NCBI RefSeq assembly: GCF_000273745.1
Contig: NZ_AKVZ01000003.1
Span: 1-58,576 of the forward strand
Direction: 5' to 3'
DNA length: 58,576 nt
Origin: Rickettsia australis str. Phillips
Lineage (GTDB): Bacteria > Pseudomonadota > Alphaproteobacteria > Rickettsiales > Rickettsiaceae
A program made the translations under genes and the position numbers. This document shows positions 28,855-42,474 of the stretch, piece by piece. Under the pieces are notes generated by a model. It had not been told where the DNA came from and did no database searches. It was given only the letters and a program-made list of their open reading frames with translations. Numbering within the stretch: the stretch's first letter is position 1; every line of letters begins with the position of its first letter.

Positions 28855-28990
28855 AGGACCTAGGTTTTGAACATTTGTGATTAATGATTATAATTAGGGG
28901 ATATTTTAAAGCAAAAATTAATAAGATTTTTGAGAGGAGAGTTTATTAATTTTTCAAAAAAAAATCTTATGATTTACAGCTAAAAAGAGC
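28855..28990 (+). repeat. Family F repeat unit 4
   Basis: The unit begins aggacctaggttttgaacat. Its hairpin at 28921-28970 has arms ATAAGATTTTTGA and TCAAAAAAAAATCTTAT. It ends about 80 bases before the rpoB start. The whole 28127-29072 spacer (946 bases) holds units 2-4, the terminator and the inverted repeat, and no gene. Confidence 0.65.
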
Positions 28991-29072
28991 CATAATTATA
29001 ACTGTTCTATTAAAAATGCATAGGATCTAATCACTTCAATACGGGCAGTAATTTTATCAGTCAGGAGATTAT

Positions 29073-32000
29073 ATGGTTTCATTAAGGGATAATATAGAAG
29101 CACAACCCTTGTCACATAATAGAAGAATAAGAAAAAACTTCGGTCACATAAATTTAGTAGCAGATATACCGAATTTGATTGAAATTCAAAAAAATTCATA
29201 TGAAAAAAATTTTCTACAGTTAAATATTAAAGATTCTGAAAGAAAAAATAAAGGTTTACAATCTATATTAAACTCAATTTTTCCTATTTCAGATTCCTCC
29301 AATATTGCTAATTTAGAATTTGTAAAATATGAATTTGATACTCCAAAATATGATGTAGAAGAATGCAGTCAAAGAAGTTTAAGTTATGCTGCTCCTCTTA
29401 AAGTTACTTTAAGGTTAAGTATTTGGGATATAGATGAGGATACCGGTACTAGAGAAATTAAAGGGATTAAAGAGCAAGAAGTATATATGGGTGATATCCC
29501 ATTAATGACTAAAAACGGTACTTTTATCATTAATGGTACAGAAAGGGTAGTTGTATCGCAAATGCATCGCTCACCTGGCGTATTTTTTTATCATGATGAA
29601 GGAAAAGTCCACTCTTCCGGCAAGCTTTTATATTCTGCTCGTGTTATTCCATATAGAGGATCTTGGCTTGATTTAGAATTCGACGCTAAAGATGTTATTT
29701 ATTTTAGGATTGATAGAAAAAGAAAGCTTTATGCTACTACTTTGCTTAGAGCTATAGGTATGAGTACTGAAGAAATTATAAAATTTTATTATAATTCAGT
29801 AACTTATAAGCTTGTTAAAAATAAAGGTTGGGCGGTTAAATTTATACCTCAGCATATTACTGCTCATCGTTTAACAAGTAATTTAGTAGATGCAGATACT
29901 GGAAATGTTCTACTAAAGGCAGGACAAAAAATTACTCCGCGTTTGGCTCAAAAATATTTTGGTGAAGGTCTTAATAATATTTTAGTAGCTCATGAAACTT
30001 TAATCGGCCAATATCTATCCGAAGATTTAAGAGATCCTGTAAGCGATGAAGTATTAGCAAAAATCGGTGAAATGATAACTAGCGATATGCTAAATGTTAT
30101 TAATGATCTTAAAATTAAAAATGTTAACGTATTAGTAATCAATCCTCAATCCGGTCCATATATAAGAAATACCTTATTTGCTGATAAGAATCAGGACCGT
30201 GAGGCAGCATTATGTGACATTTTTAGAGTTTTAAGACCCGGTGAACCTACTAATATAGAAGCGGCTGAAAGCCTGTTTTATAATTTATTCTTTGATGCAG
30301 AAAGATATGATCTTTCAGAAGTCGGACGAATAAAAATGAATTCTAGGTTAGAGCTGAATATTTCTGAAGAAGTTACGGTTTTAACAATTGATGATATTAA
30401 AAATATCGTAAGAGTTTTAGTGGAGCTTAAAGACGGTAAAGGTATAATAGACGATATTGATCATTTAGGTAATAGAAGGGTTAGATCGGTAGGTGAATTG
30501 ATAGAAAATCAATTTAGAATAGGTTTAGTTCGAATGGAAAAATCTGTCATTGAAAGGATGTCGGCAGGTGATGTTGATACTGTAATGCCTCATGATTTAG
30601 TAAATTCCAAAATTTTAGTTTCAGTCGTAAAAGAATTTTTTAGTACTTCCCAATTATCCCAATTTATGGATCAAACAAATCCATTATCGGAAATAACTCA
30701 TAAAAGAAGGCTGTCGGCACTTGGTCCTGGAGGTCTTAGTCGAGATCGAGCAGGTTTTGAGGTGCGTGACGTACATCCGACTCATTACGGGCGTATTTGT
30801 CCTATTGAAACACCTGAAGGTCAGAATATCGGGTTAATTAATTCTATGGCTACTTACGCTAGGATAAATAAACACGGTTTTATAGAGAGTCCGTATAGAA
30901 AAGTGAAAGATGGGCGTGTAACCGATGAGGTGATATATCTTTCTGCTATTGAAGAAGGTAAATACAAAATCGGACAAGCAAATTCTAAAGTTGATAAAGA
31001 TGGAAAGCTGCAAGGAGAGTTTATCAATTGTCGTGTTGAAGGCGGTAATTTTGTAATGGTAGAACCGCATGAGGTAGATTTTATTGATGTGACTCCTATG
31101 CAGGTAGTATCGGTTGCGGCTTCTCTTATACCTTTCCTAGAAAACGATGATGCTAACCGTGCTTTGATGGGATCAAACATGCAAAGGCAAGCTGTTCCTT
31201 TAATTAAAACGGACGCACCTTTTGTAGGTACCGGAGTTGAAGGGGTAGTAGCTAAAGATTCTGGAGCGTCGGTGCTTGCATTACATGACGGTATTGTTGA
31301 GCAGGTAGATTCAAATAGAATCGTGATTAGAACTCTAGAACAAAAGATTGACGGTTCTCCTTCTGTTGATATTTATAATTTATTAAAATTCCAAAAATCC
31401 AATCATAATACTTGTATAAATCAAAAGCCTTTAGTTCAGGTTGGTCATTATGTTAAGAAAAACGATATTATAGCTGACGGTCCTAGTACGGATAACGGTG
31501 AAATTGCTTTAGGTAGAAACGTGCTTGTGGCTTTCTTACCTTGGAACGGTTATAATTTTGAAGATTCAATTTTAATATCTGAACGTATAGTAAAAGAGGA
31601 TGTATTTACCTCGATTCATATTGAAGAATTTGAAGTAATAGCTAGAGATACACGCCTTGGTCCTGAAGAAATTACCCGTGATATACCGAATGTAAGTGAA
31701 GAAGCGTTGCGTCATCTTGATGAAGTCGGAATAATTTATGTAGGTGCAGAAGTAAAAGCCGGTGATATTTTAGTCGGAAAAGTAACACCGAAAAGTGAAT
31801 CGCCTATTACTCCTGAAGAGAAGCTGCTACGTGCTATTTTCGGGGAGAAAGCTTTTGATGTAAAAGATTCATCGCTGCATGTACCTTCTGGAGTTAGCGG
31901 AACTGTAGTAGAAGTAAGGGTATTTTCTCGTAGGGGTGTAGAAAAAGACCAGCGAGCTATTGCTATTGAAAAACAACAAATTGAAAAATTAGCAAAAGAC

Positions 32001-33194
32001 CGAGACGATGAATTAGAAATTATTGAGCATTTTGTGTTTAGTTGGCTTGAAAAGCTTTTAGTAGGGCAGGTGATTATTAACGGTCCTAAGCAAGTAAAAG
32101 CAGGACAAACTATTACTACTGAAATGCTAAAAAGTTTATCTAAAGGGCAGTTTTGGCAGCTTACCGTGGAAGATGCAAATGTAATGAATGAAATAGAGCA
32201 GATAAAGACTCATTATGATGAGAAAAAAAATGCCCTCGATAAAAGATTTGCTACTAAGGTAGAGAAATTGCAAAGCGGTGATGATTTACCTCAGGGAGCT
32301 TTAAAAGTAGTAAAAGTATTTATCGCAACTAAGCATAAATTACAGCCTGGGGATAAGATGGCAGGAAGGCACGGAAATAAAGGTGTTATTTCACGTATCG
32401 TACCTGAAGAAGATATGCCATTTTTAGAAGATGGAACTGTGGTAGATATCGTTCTTAATCCTCTAGGTCTTCCGTCACGTATGAATATAGGACAGATTTT
32501 AGAAACGCATCTTGGGTGGGCATCAATAAATTTAGCAAAAAAAATATCTAACTTAGTAAAGGAATATAAAAATAAACATATAGGTATTGAGCAAATTAAG
32601 AAATTTTTACTTGAGCTATACGGAGAGAATATTAATTATATACTTGAAAGATCGGAAGAAGAGATTATCTCCTTCTGTAATACAGTAAGTAAAGGCGTAC
32701 ATTTTGCAACTCCTGTATTTGACGGAGCAAAAGTTCAGGACGTTAAAGATATGTTAAAACTTGCCGGTCAAGATCCTTCAGGACAAGTAAAATTAATTGA
32801 CGGTAGAACCGGTGAATATTTTGACCGTCTAGTGACCGTTGGACAGAAATATTTGCTGAAGCTGCATCACTTAGTAGATAATAAAATTCACTCTCGTTCT
32901 ATAGGACCTTATAGCTTAGTAACGCAGCAACCGCTTGGAGGTAAGTCTCATTTCGGTGGACAGCGTTTCGGAGAAATGGAATGCTGGGCATTACAAGCTT
33001 ATGGTGCTGCTTATACGTTACAGGAAATGTTAACGGTTAAGTCGGATGACGTAAACGGTAGGATAAAAACTTATGATTCTATAGTACGTGGTGAAAATAA
33101 TTTTGAATCAGGCATTCCTGAATCATTTAATGTTATGATAAAAGAATTTAGATCTTTATGTCTTAACGTAAAGCTTGAAGTAACTTCGAGTTAA
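29073..33194 (+). CDS. rpoB: RNA polymerase beta subunit
   Basis: This is the catalytic beta subunit, 1373 residues, with a ribosome binding site (caggagatt) before ATG 29073. The rifampicin region is wild-type in form: [40 protein letters not shown] and [20 protein letters not shown]. The C-terminal clamp contains [20 protein letters not shown]. Residue 973 (codon TTA, 31989-31991, in [11 protein letters not shown]) is Leu, the residue reported in rifampicin-tolerant Rickettsia species. A family C repeat begins at the stop codon. Confidence 0.99.
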   Translation: MVSLRDNIEAQPLSHNRRIRKNFGHINLVADIPNLIEIQKNSYEKNFLQLNIKDSERKNKGLQSILNSIFPISDSSNIANLEFVKYEFDTPKYDVEECSQRSLSYAAPLKVTLRLSIWDIDEDTGTREIKGIKEQEVYMGDIPLMTKNGTFIINGTERVVVSQMHRSPGVFFYHDEGKVHSSGKLLYSARVIPYRGSWLDLEFDAKDVIYFRIDRKRKLYATTLLRAIGMSTEEIIKFYYNSVTYKLVKNKGWAVKFIPQHITAHRLTSNLVDADTGNVLLKAGQKITPRLAQKYFGEGLNNILVAHETLIGQYLSEDLRDPVSDEVLAKIGEMITSDMLNVINDLKIKNVNVLVINPQSGPYIRNTLFADKNQDREAALCDIFRVLRPGEPTNIEAAESLFYNLFFDAERYDLSEVGRIKMNSRLELNISEEVTVLTIDDIKNIVRVLVELKDGKGIIDDIDHLGNRRVRSVGELIENQFRIGLVRMEKSVIERMSAGDVDTVMPHDLVNSKILVSVVKEFFSTSQLSQFMDQTNPLSEITHKRRLSALGPGGLSRDRAGFEVRDVHPTHYGRICPIETPEGQNIGLINSMATYARINKHGFIESPYRKVKDGRVTDEVIYLSAIEEGKYKIGQANSKVDKDGKLQGEFINCRVEGGNFVMVEPHEVDFIDVTPMQVVSVAASLIPFLENDDANRALMGSNMQRQAVPLIKTDAPFVGTGVEGVVAKDSGASVLALHDGIVEQVDSNRIVIRTLEQKIDGSPSVDIYNLLKFQKSNHNTCINQKPLVQVGHYVKKNDIIADGPSTDNGEIALGRNVLVAFLPWNGYNFEDSILISERIVKEDVFTSIHIEEFEVIARDTRLGPEEITRDIPNVSEEALRHLDEVGIIYVGAEVKAGDILVGKVTPKSESPITPEEKLLRAIFGEKAFDVKDSSLHVPSGVSGTVVEVRVFSRRGVEKDQRAIAIEKQQIEKLAKDRDDELEIIEHFVFSWLEKLLVGQVIINGPKQVKAGQTITTEMLKSLSKGQFWQLTVEDANVMNEIEQIKTHYDEKKNALDKRFATKVEKLQSGDDLPQGALKVVKVFIATKHKLQPGDKMAGRHGNKGVISRIVPEEDMPFLEDGTVVDIVLNPLGLPSRMNIGQILETHLGWASINLAKKISNLVKEYKNKHIGIEQIKKFLLELYGENINYILERSEEEIISFCNTVSKGVHFATPVFDGAKVQDVKDMLKLAGQDPSGQVKLIDGRTGEYFDRLVTVGQKYLLKLHHLVDNKIHSRSIGPYSLVTQQPLGGKSHFGGQRFGEMECWALQAYGAAYTLQEMLTVKSDDVNGRIKTYDSIVRGENNFESGIPESFNVMIKEFRSLCLNVKLEVTSS

Positions 33195-33330
33195 ATGTAT
33201 ATTTGGTCAATTTCAAGAATTGGCTATGTCGTCTAGCAAATTTTGTGGTGCTCACGTGTTAAGTATACGCTCCGCTCCTCGTCTTGTGGACTTCTTGCTC
33301 TTTTTGAAATTGACCTTCGTATACCTACTA
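33195..33330 (+). repeat. Family C repeat after rpoB
   Basis: Its ends are perfect inverted repeats: ggtcaatttcaa (33205) and ttgaaattgacc (to 33315). The core is ctcacgtgttaagtatacgc. It starts directly after the rpoB stop codon. The rest of the 315-base spacer to rpoC holds partial family A (cgtcatagcgaacgaacgaa) and family B (cctgtggtcaagccacgga) pieces, and no gene. Confidence 0.85.
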
Positions 33331-33390
33331 TTTAATTTGTTCGAAGTATATTGTTCTGCATAGTATTGGTCTTGTTGTATGACCCGAAAA

Positions 33391-33473
33391 TCGTCATAGC
33401 GAACGAACGAAGTAGGTGTGGCAATCCAGAAAAATAAATTAATGTTATCCTGTGGTCAAGCCACGGAGTGACA
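33391..33473. repeat. Partial family A and family B fragments
   Basis: tcgtcatagcgaacgaac and tgtggcaatccagaaaaat resemble the left part of family A. They are followed by ttatcctgtggtcaagccac, a half of family B ending in gtgacat. They look like nested, truncated insertions close to the rpoC start. Confidence 0.6.
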
Positions 33474-33497
33474 TTTTAGAGTACGAGTAATTTTTAA

Positions 33498-37627
<4,130 letters not shown>

Positions 37628-37628
<1 letters not shown>

Positions 37629-37645
37629 ATATACTTGATGCTTGT
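37628..37645 (+). repeat. Family C fragment after rpoC
   Basis: aatatacttgatgcttg keeps only the first bases of family C (tatacttgg), directly at the rpoC stop codon. It then gives way to family A sequence. Confidence 0.5.
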
Positions 37646-37671
37646 AAGGCTTTATTGCGTGTATACTGAAA

Positions 37672-37826
37672 GTCGTCATTGGCGAACGACCTAAGAGTTG
37701 CTGCATGGCTCAATTTCACTACTGTTATACCGTGGCTTGACCACAGGATAACAGTGAAAAGTTCTGATTTACAGAATTTGTTTATTATTTTCTAGATTGC
37801 CACGTCGCTTCGCTCTTCGCAATGAC
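37672..37826. repeat. Family A repeat with an inserted family B piece
   Basis: The left end cgtcattggcgaacgacc and the right end gcttcgctcttcgcaatgac bracket ataccgtggcttgaccacag (family B, about 37726-37760). The arrangement looks like one element inserted into another. Confidence 0.65.
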
Positions 37827-37875
37827 GATCTATAGGTATCCACGCGGGGATAACTATAGTACAGGACAATTTTTA

Positions 37876-37965
37876 TTCTATGTCATTCCTGCTTTCGCAT
37901 GCATGACATAGAGAGCATTTATTAGTTCACGCAACAATACTTTCCTAGCTAGAAGTGGGAACCAA
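37876..37965. repeat. Degenerate family E repeat
   Basis: tgtcattcctgctttcgcat and cttcaagt-free remnant ctagctagaagtgggaacc show eroded family E ends. With the elements above it fills the 425-base spacer 37629-38053, which has no gene. Confidence 0.45.
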
Positions 37966-37992
37966 GCAAAATAACCTTTACGCATTATTAAC

Positions 37993-38033
37993 AAAAAAAG
38001 CCTATAAAAAACTTAGTTTCTGTAGGCTTTTTC
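37993..38033. terminator. Bidirectional terminator between rpoC and the convergent gene
   Basis: AAAAAAAGCCTA (37993-38004) pairs with TAGGCTTTTT (38023-38032) around an 18-base loop. A runs on one side and T runs on the other make it usable from both strands. It lies 21 bases past the stop codon of the minus-strand gene. Confidence 0.8.
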
Positions 38034-38053
38034 TTATTTCGTAGGAATGATTT

Positions 38054-39229
38054 TTAATAACAAGCAATCGGTGCTGTTAAATGCTCGTAGGTTTGGCCTA
38101 AATAAGGTACTGGTTGTTCAAAGATATACGTATCATTGTTATCATAGTTATAATTACCGTATAATTGTAATTTTGCTAAAGAATCTTCATATCGGGAATT
38201 TTCAAGCATTGCTTGATTTTTAGATATCTGAATTTCTTTTACACAACGTTCAACATAAGTTTTCAGTGCCTCTTGACACATTCCATCATATAAAGCTTTT
38301 AACATGAGTAAGTTTACTAATGGGTTAATACCATTATTTGCATTAGTAGTAATCGTAGCTTTTTCGTGTTTTTGATCAATAGACATTTTCTCAAACCCCG
38401 CTTCTAGAGGTAATTTAAACGTCGAGCCTAGAATTGTATCCTCACATATGTCTATATACGCTGCGGTGCTGTGTGCCGTATCTTCTTTAAATTCTTCTTC
38501 ATAAGCTGGTTTAGAAAGATGTCTAACAGGCAATTCAGAAATTAAAGGCTCTTCATTACTGACTTCTACTTTCTCTATTTCAAGATTTTCTGATTCAGTA
38601 TTGATTTTGTCTTCAAAATTTATCTCTGGGAAAAGTGCTTTCACATCCGTTATTTCAAGCTTTTCTCCTTTTTTACCTACTTCATAAGCTCTAGAAACAA
38701 TTTGCTTATAAATAAAGTCAATTAATTCTCGTTTTGTTTGTATTTCATCAGAATAATTAATTCCTCCTTCATGCCAAAACTTTACTATTTTAGAAAAAGC
38801 AGGAATATATTTACCGATCTTTGCTAAAAATTTTTGTATAAATGTAGGTTCAATAAGAGGGGTTAATGTAGGGTTTTCTTCATATCTTTTAAATACATGC
38901 TCGACAATTTTAGGTATATTTTGATTTGCTTCTATTTCGTCAGGTAAGCCGTGTAATATTTTTTTGGCTATTGCTTGATCCATCTTTTTATACAAAATAT
39001 TAACCCCTATCCATGTCCATGCAGGATTAGCCGTAAAACAAAGCTTTGTTACATAAAATGCTAGCGATATAGGTAGAGACAATAACTGTAAATAGTTAAG
39101 ACAAGTATATCGTATTGGATGAGGCGTGAGTCTATAAATGTCACCCATATCTTGGTTTAGTTCACATGATGTTTTAATCATTGTATACTTCTGCTTAATT
39201 AAATGAGAAGTGATGTCATGTACTGGCAT
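38054..39229 (-). CDS. Hypothetical protein with an in-frame RPE1 insertion
   Basis: I do not recognise this 391-residue protein. A hydrophobic stretch at about 45-80 (CLNYLQLLSLPISLAFYVTK) could be a membrane segment. The body is helical and charged (AIAKKILHGLPDEIEANQN, SRAYEVGKKGEKLEITDVKA). Residues about 245-281 are a translated RPE1 element with HSTAAYIDICEDTILGSTFK and KLPLEAG. The C-terminal part has LLMLKALYDGMCQEALKTYV, and the protein ends with a Tyr/Asn-rich tail. The gene is convergent with rpoC and divergent from pepA. The RPE1 insert and lack of known homology suggest a Rickettsia-specific protein. Confidence 0.7.
   Translation of the reverse strand: MPVHDITSHLIKQKYTMIKTSCELNQDMGDIYRLTPHPIRYTCLNYLQLLSLPISLAFYVTKLCFTANPAWTWIGVNILYKKMDQAIAKKILHGLPDEIEANQNIPKIVEHVFKRYEENPTLTPLIEPTFIQKFLAKIGKYIPAFSKIVKFWHEGGINYSDEIQTKRELIDFIYKQIVSRAYEVGKKGEKLEITDVKALFPEINFEDKINTESENLEIEKVEVSNEEPLISELPVRHLSKPAYEEEFKEDTAHSTAAYIDICEDTILGSTFKLPLEAGFEKMSIDQKHEKATITTNANNGINPLVNLLMLKALYDGMCQEALKTYVERCVKEIQISKNQAMLENSRYEDSLAKLQLYGNYNYDNNDTYIFEQPVPYLGQTYEHLTAPIACY
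38387..38497. repeat. RPE1 element inside the hypothetical gene
   Basis: The complement reads cttctagaggtaatttaaac, tgtatcctcacatatgtcta and acgctgcggtgctgtgtgcc. Its coding strand gives the RPE1 peptide with TAAYID, CED, GST and KLPLEAG. It is the second RPE1 copy in the window read in the same frame as the first. Confidence 0.85.
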
Positions 39230-39333
39230 ATTATTACTTAAATTTAACTAATTTCGTTAGCAAAATATAAAAAATATTAACATTTGTCAAATGCTATTTT
39301 AATGAAATTTTATTTTAAATCAATTAATAATAC

Positions 39334-39362
39334 TTGCAAAGTTGTATCAAGATCAATAGAAT
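39334..39362 (+). promoter_or_regulatory. Predicted promoter of pepA
   Basis: TTGCAA at 39334-39339 and TAGAAT at 39357-39362 are separated by 17 bases, about 34 bases before the pepA start, in the divergent spacer. Confidence 0.55.
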
Positions 39363-39395
39363 TACCCAAAGTCAAAAGTAATATAAGGGATAAGT

Positions 39396-40898
39396 ATGCT
39401 TAACATAAACTTTGTGAATGAAGAATTATCTACTAATCAAGGTATAGTAGTTTTTATTGATGAACAGTTAAAGCTTGATAGTAATTTAATAGGACTTGAT
39501 CAACAACATCACGGATTAATTTCTAAAACTATTCAGAATAAACTGCAATTTACCGGTAAATATGGACAAATCAAGGTGATTCCGTCTGTCATTAAATCAG
39601 GTGAGGTTAAATATTTGATAATAGCAGGTCTTGGGAATGAAGAAAAATTAACTGAAGCAAAAATCGAAGAGTTAGGCGGCAAAATCTTACAGCATGCAAC
39701 CAGTTGTAAAATTTCTACTATCGGCTTAAAACTTACAAATAGAATTAGTAGGTTTACATCTCAAACATTTGCATCTTTAGTTGCTAGCGGGGCGTTTCTT
39801 GCTTCTTACAGATTTGATAAATATAAAACTACCTTAAAAGAAGCAGAGAAGTTCGCAGTAGAGTCAATTGAAATTTTTACTGATAATAGCACTGAAACAG
39901 CAAAATTATTTAAAGTTAAAAAATTAATTGCAGAGGCAGTATTTTTTACAAGAGATATATGTAATGAACCGTCAAATATTAAAACTCCGCAAGTTTATGC
40001 TGAAAGAATAGTTGATATACTTGAACCGTTGGGAGTAGATGTTAACGTTATCGGTGAACGTGAGATGAAAAACCTTGGTATGAGTGCATTACTTGGGGTT
40101 GGTCAAGGTTCACAAAACGAGTCAAAATTAGTAGTGATGGAATATAAAGGCTGCAGTAAAGAGGCTCCGACTATTGCTTTGGTTGGTAAAGGAGTGATTT
40201 TTGACACCGGTGGCATTTCATTAAAACCGTCAAGTAATATGCATTTAATGAGATACGATATGGGAGGTTCTGCAGCAGTCGTGGGTGCTATGATTGCGGT
40301 TGCCGGTCAAAAATTACCTGTAAATATAGTCAGTGTTGTAGGGCTTGTAGAAAATATGCCATCCGGTAATGCACAGCGTCCAGGGGATGTGGTAACTACT
40401 ATGTCAGGGCAAACTGCCGAAGTTTTAAATACCGATGCAGAAGGGCGTTTAGTACTTGCCGATGCAGTTTGGTATGCACAAGAAAAATTTAAGCCTAAAT
40501 GCGTGATTGATGTTGCAACTCTAACAGGAGCGATAACTGTAGCACTCGGTAGTACATATGCCGGTTGTTTTTCCAATAATGATGAGTTAGCTGATAAGTT
40601 AATAAAAGTAGGGAAAGAAGTTAATGAAAAACTTTGGAGAATGCCTCTTGATGATGAGTACGATGCGATGATTAACTCCGACATAGCCGATATGGCAAAT
40701 ATAGGGAACGTACCGGGAGCTGCCGGCAGCTGTACGGCTGCACATTTCATTAAACGTTTCATTAAAGAGGGAGTATATTGGGCTCATTTAGATATAGCAG
40801 GCGTTGCAAATAGTAATAAAGCTTCAGCACTCGGTCCGAAAGGGGCAGTGGGGTATGGTGTTAGATTACTTGAAAAGTTTATCAAAGAATATATTTAA
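39396..40898 (+). CDS. pepA: Leucyl (cytosol) aminopeptidase PepA
   Basis: PepA is a hexameric M17 metallopeptidase that removes N-terminal residues from peptides. In some bacteria it also binds DNA for site-specific recombination. The 500-residue protein has a macro-like N-terminal domain, VGKGVIFDTGGISLKPSSNM with the catalytic Lys and metal Asp, the family signature NTDAEGRLVLADAVWYAQE, and NIGNVPGAAGSCTAAHFI. A ribosome binding site (aagggata) precedes the ATG. Confidence 0.97.
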   Translation: MLNINFVNEELSTNQGIVVFIDEQLKLDSNLIGLDQQHHGLISKTIQNKLQFTGKYGQIKVIPSVIKSGEVKYLIIAGLGNEEKLTEAKIEELGGKILQHATSCKISTIGLKLTNRISRFTSQTFASLVASGAFLASYRFDKYKTTLKEAEKFAVESIEIFTDNSTETAKLFKVKKLIAEAVFFTRDICNEPSNIKTPQVYAERIVDILEPLGVDVNVIGEREMKNLGMSALLGVGQGSQNESKLVVMEYKGCSKEAPTIALVGKGVIFDTGGISLKPSSNMHLMRYDMGGSAAVVGAMIAVAGQKLPVNIVSVVGLVENMPSGNAQRPGDVVTTMSGQTAEVLNTDAEGRLVLADAVWYAQEKFKPKCVIDVATLTGAITVALGSTYAGCFSNNDELADKLIKVGKEVNEKLWRMPLDDEYDAMINSDIADMANIGNVPGAAGSCTAAHFIKRFIKEGVYWAHLDIAGVANSNKASALGPKGAVGYGVRLLEKFIKEYI

Positions 40899-40945
40899 CG
40901 TTATTCTTGCTTTTAGTGGCGTTGTTGCATAGCTTGTTTTTTTGT

Positions 40946-41044
40946 TGTCATACCGTGGCTTGACCACGGGATCCAATAATAATTAAGAATTTTATTAGTA
41001 TTTTTAGTTGTTTTTTGGTACTGTGGTTAAGCCACGGTATGACA
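40946..41044. repeat. Family B palindromic repeat
   Basis: tgtcataccgtggcttgacc and gttaagccacggtatgacac form the ends, with an A+T-rich centre. It fills the pepA-mipZ spacer and is read by a spurious upstream extension of the mipZ frame. Confidence 0.8.
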
Positions 41045-41076
41045 CCGAGCAGATTTTGTTTATTCTGAATATAATT

Positions 41077-41877
41077 ATGAACACAATAAATAAACCTTAT
41101 ATATTTGTTATAGGTAATGAAAAAGGCGGGGCAGGTAAAACTACCTGCTGCATGCATTTGATAATAGCTCTGCTTTATCAAAATTGCTCGGTAGTAAGTA
41201 TTGATACCGATTCAAGGCAAGGTTCTTTAACAAGCTATTTAAAAAATCGAGATTTATATAATCAACAAAATCCTGATAAAGCCGTATTAGTACCAAAACA
41301 TTTTCATATATCTGAAGGAGAGATAGAAGAGCAAGCTAAGCATTTTGAGCAGGTACTCAAAAATAATCCGGATGCCGATTATATAGTGATTGATACCCCA
41401 GGTAGTCATACTCCTTTATCAAGAGTTGCTCATTCTTACGCCGATACAATTATTACACCGATTAATGATAGTTTTCTAGATTTAGACGTAATAGCAACAA
41501 TTGATAGCAATGATGAAATTATTAGCCCATCAATATATAGTCAAATGATTTGGGAACAGAAAATGGAGCGTGCTAGTCGTGATAAAATTAGTATAGATTG
41601 GGTAATACTTCGTAATCGTTTAAGTAATCTTGATGCATTAAATAAAAGACGCGTAGGGAATGTATTAGCTAAACTTGCTAAAAGAATTAACTTTAAACTT
41701 GCAGAAGGATTTAGTGAACGTGTAATATATAGGGAGTTATTTTTACAAGGTCTAACATTACTTGATCTAAAAACTGCAAAATATGATAGAGCATTTAATA
41801 GCTCACACGTGCTTGCACGTCAAGAATTACGAAATTTTTTAGCCTTTCTAGGTATTAAGGCTACGTTCAAAGGGTAA
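41077..41877 (+). CDS. mipZ: Cell division positioning ATPase MipZ
   Basis: MipZ is the ParA-like ATPase that places the FtsZ ring at midcell in many alphaproteobacteria by forming a gradient from ParB-bound poles. The 266-residue protein starts MNTINKPYIFVIGNEKGGAGK, with the deviant Walker A GNEKGGAGKTT, then DYIVIDTPGSHTPLSRVAHS, ITPINDSFLDLDVI, DWVILRNRLSNLDALNKRR and RVIYRELFLQGLTLLDL, matching the Caulobacter protein along its length. ATG 41077 is chosen because the 23 upstream codons come from the family B repeat. Confidence 0.93.
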   Translation: MNTINKPYIFVIGNEKGGAGKTTCCMHLIIALLYQNCSVVSIDTDSRQGSLTSYLKNRDLYNQQNPDKAVLVPKHFHISEGEIEEQAKHFEQVLKNNPDADYIVIDTPGSHTPLSRVAHSYADTIITPINDSFLDLDVIATIDSNDEIISPSIYSQMIWEQKMERASRDKISIDWVILRNRLSNLDALNKRRVGNVLAKLAKRINFKLAEGFSERVIYRELFLQGLTLLDLKTAKYDRAFNSSHVLARQELRNFLAFLGIKATFKG

Positions 41878-41881
41878 TTTC

Positions 41882-41902
41882 TATACAAGTTTTTCTTGTA
41901 TA
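41882..41902. promoter_or_regulatory. 8-bp inverted repeat overlapping a -35 box
   Basis: TATACAAG (41882-41889) and CTTGTATA (41895-41902) are perfect inverted repeats with a five-T spacer. The right arm includes the TTGTAT -35 box of the next gene, so the site could be an operator. It could also be a short transcript-end hairpin for mipZ. Confidence 0.5.
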
Positions 41903-41923
41903 AAGTTAAAAAATATATATAAT
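41896..41923 (+). promoter_or_regulatory. Predicted promoter of the small hypothetical gene
   Basis: TTGTAT at 41896-41901 and TATAAT at 41918-41923 are separated by 16 bases. The gene starts 40 bases downstream with a ribosome binding site (taagagaaa). Confidence 0.6.
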
Positions 41924-41962
41924 AGGCAAAATTAATATGTTTTAACTTTATAAGAGAAACAA

Positions 41963-42397
41963 ATGCCAAATGTTGCTGAAAATATTTCAAAACTACCAGA
42001 AGAACAAGAAAAAGTTAATAAGCTTGTTGATCAATACAAAAATTTAACTCCGGAAGAACAAAAAATTGTGGATAGAAAACTGAAGTTGCATTTTACAAAA
42101 GAAGAGCTAGAACAAGATGAGCTTAAATCAAGAATGCATAACATACGTAGTAATTTGTCCAATAAAGATCAAGAAAAACTACAAGCAGGTAATAATTCTA
42201 TAGGTGAAATAGCAAAAGATGTATTATCGTTAGTTAAAGGCATAATAAATTTAGTAGAAAATGTTGCAGAGATAATTAAAAACCCTAAGAAAGCAATATA
42301 TGAATGGATTAAAGGTGAGTTAAATCAAGTAAAACCTCAACAACAAAATTATCCGCAACTCCCATCAAAGCAAAAGGCTGCTGTAATATCAAGATAA
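41963..42397 (+). CDS. Hypothetical protein, small, helical
   Basis: A 144-residue protein of unknown family. The first 75 residues are highly charged and probably coiled-coil (LPEEQEKVNKLVDQYKNLTP, FTKEELEQDELKSRMHNIRS). Residues about 82-110 form an amphipathic or weakly hydrophobic helix (IAKDVLSLVKGIINLVENVA). The tail is Gln/Pro-rich. There is no signal peptide. It has its own likely promoter and a possible operator, and is followed by aspS. It reads like a genuine Rickettsia-restricted gene. The function is unknown. Confidence 0.75.
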   Translation: MPNVAENISKLPEEQEKVNKLVDQYKNLTPEEQKIVDRKLKLHFTKEELEQDELKSRMHNIRSNLSNKDQEKLQAGNNSIGEIAKDVLSLVKGIINLVENVAEIIKNPKKAIYEWIKGELNQVKPQQQNYPQLPSKQKAAVISR

Positions 42398-42474
42398 AAT
42401 TTTAGTTTTTATTTGCGAAAATTTACGATTTTATGTATATAATATAGGGGAAATCGTATAATAAAGAAATAAAA

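Noticed and set aside
29073..33194. Classical rifampicin-resistance mutations in the RpoB pocket
   Set aside because: The [20 protein letters not shown] region is the susceptible form; only residue 973 is notable.
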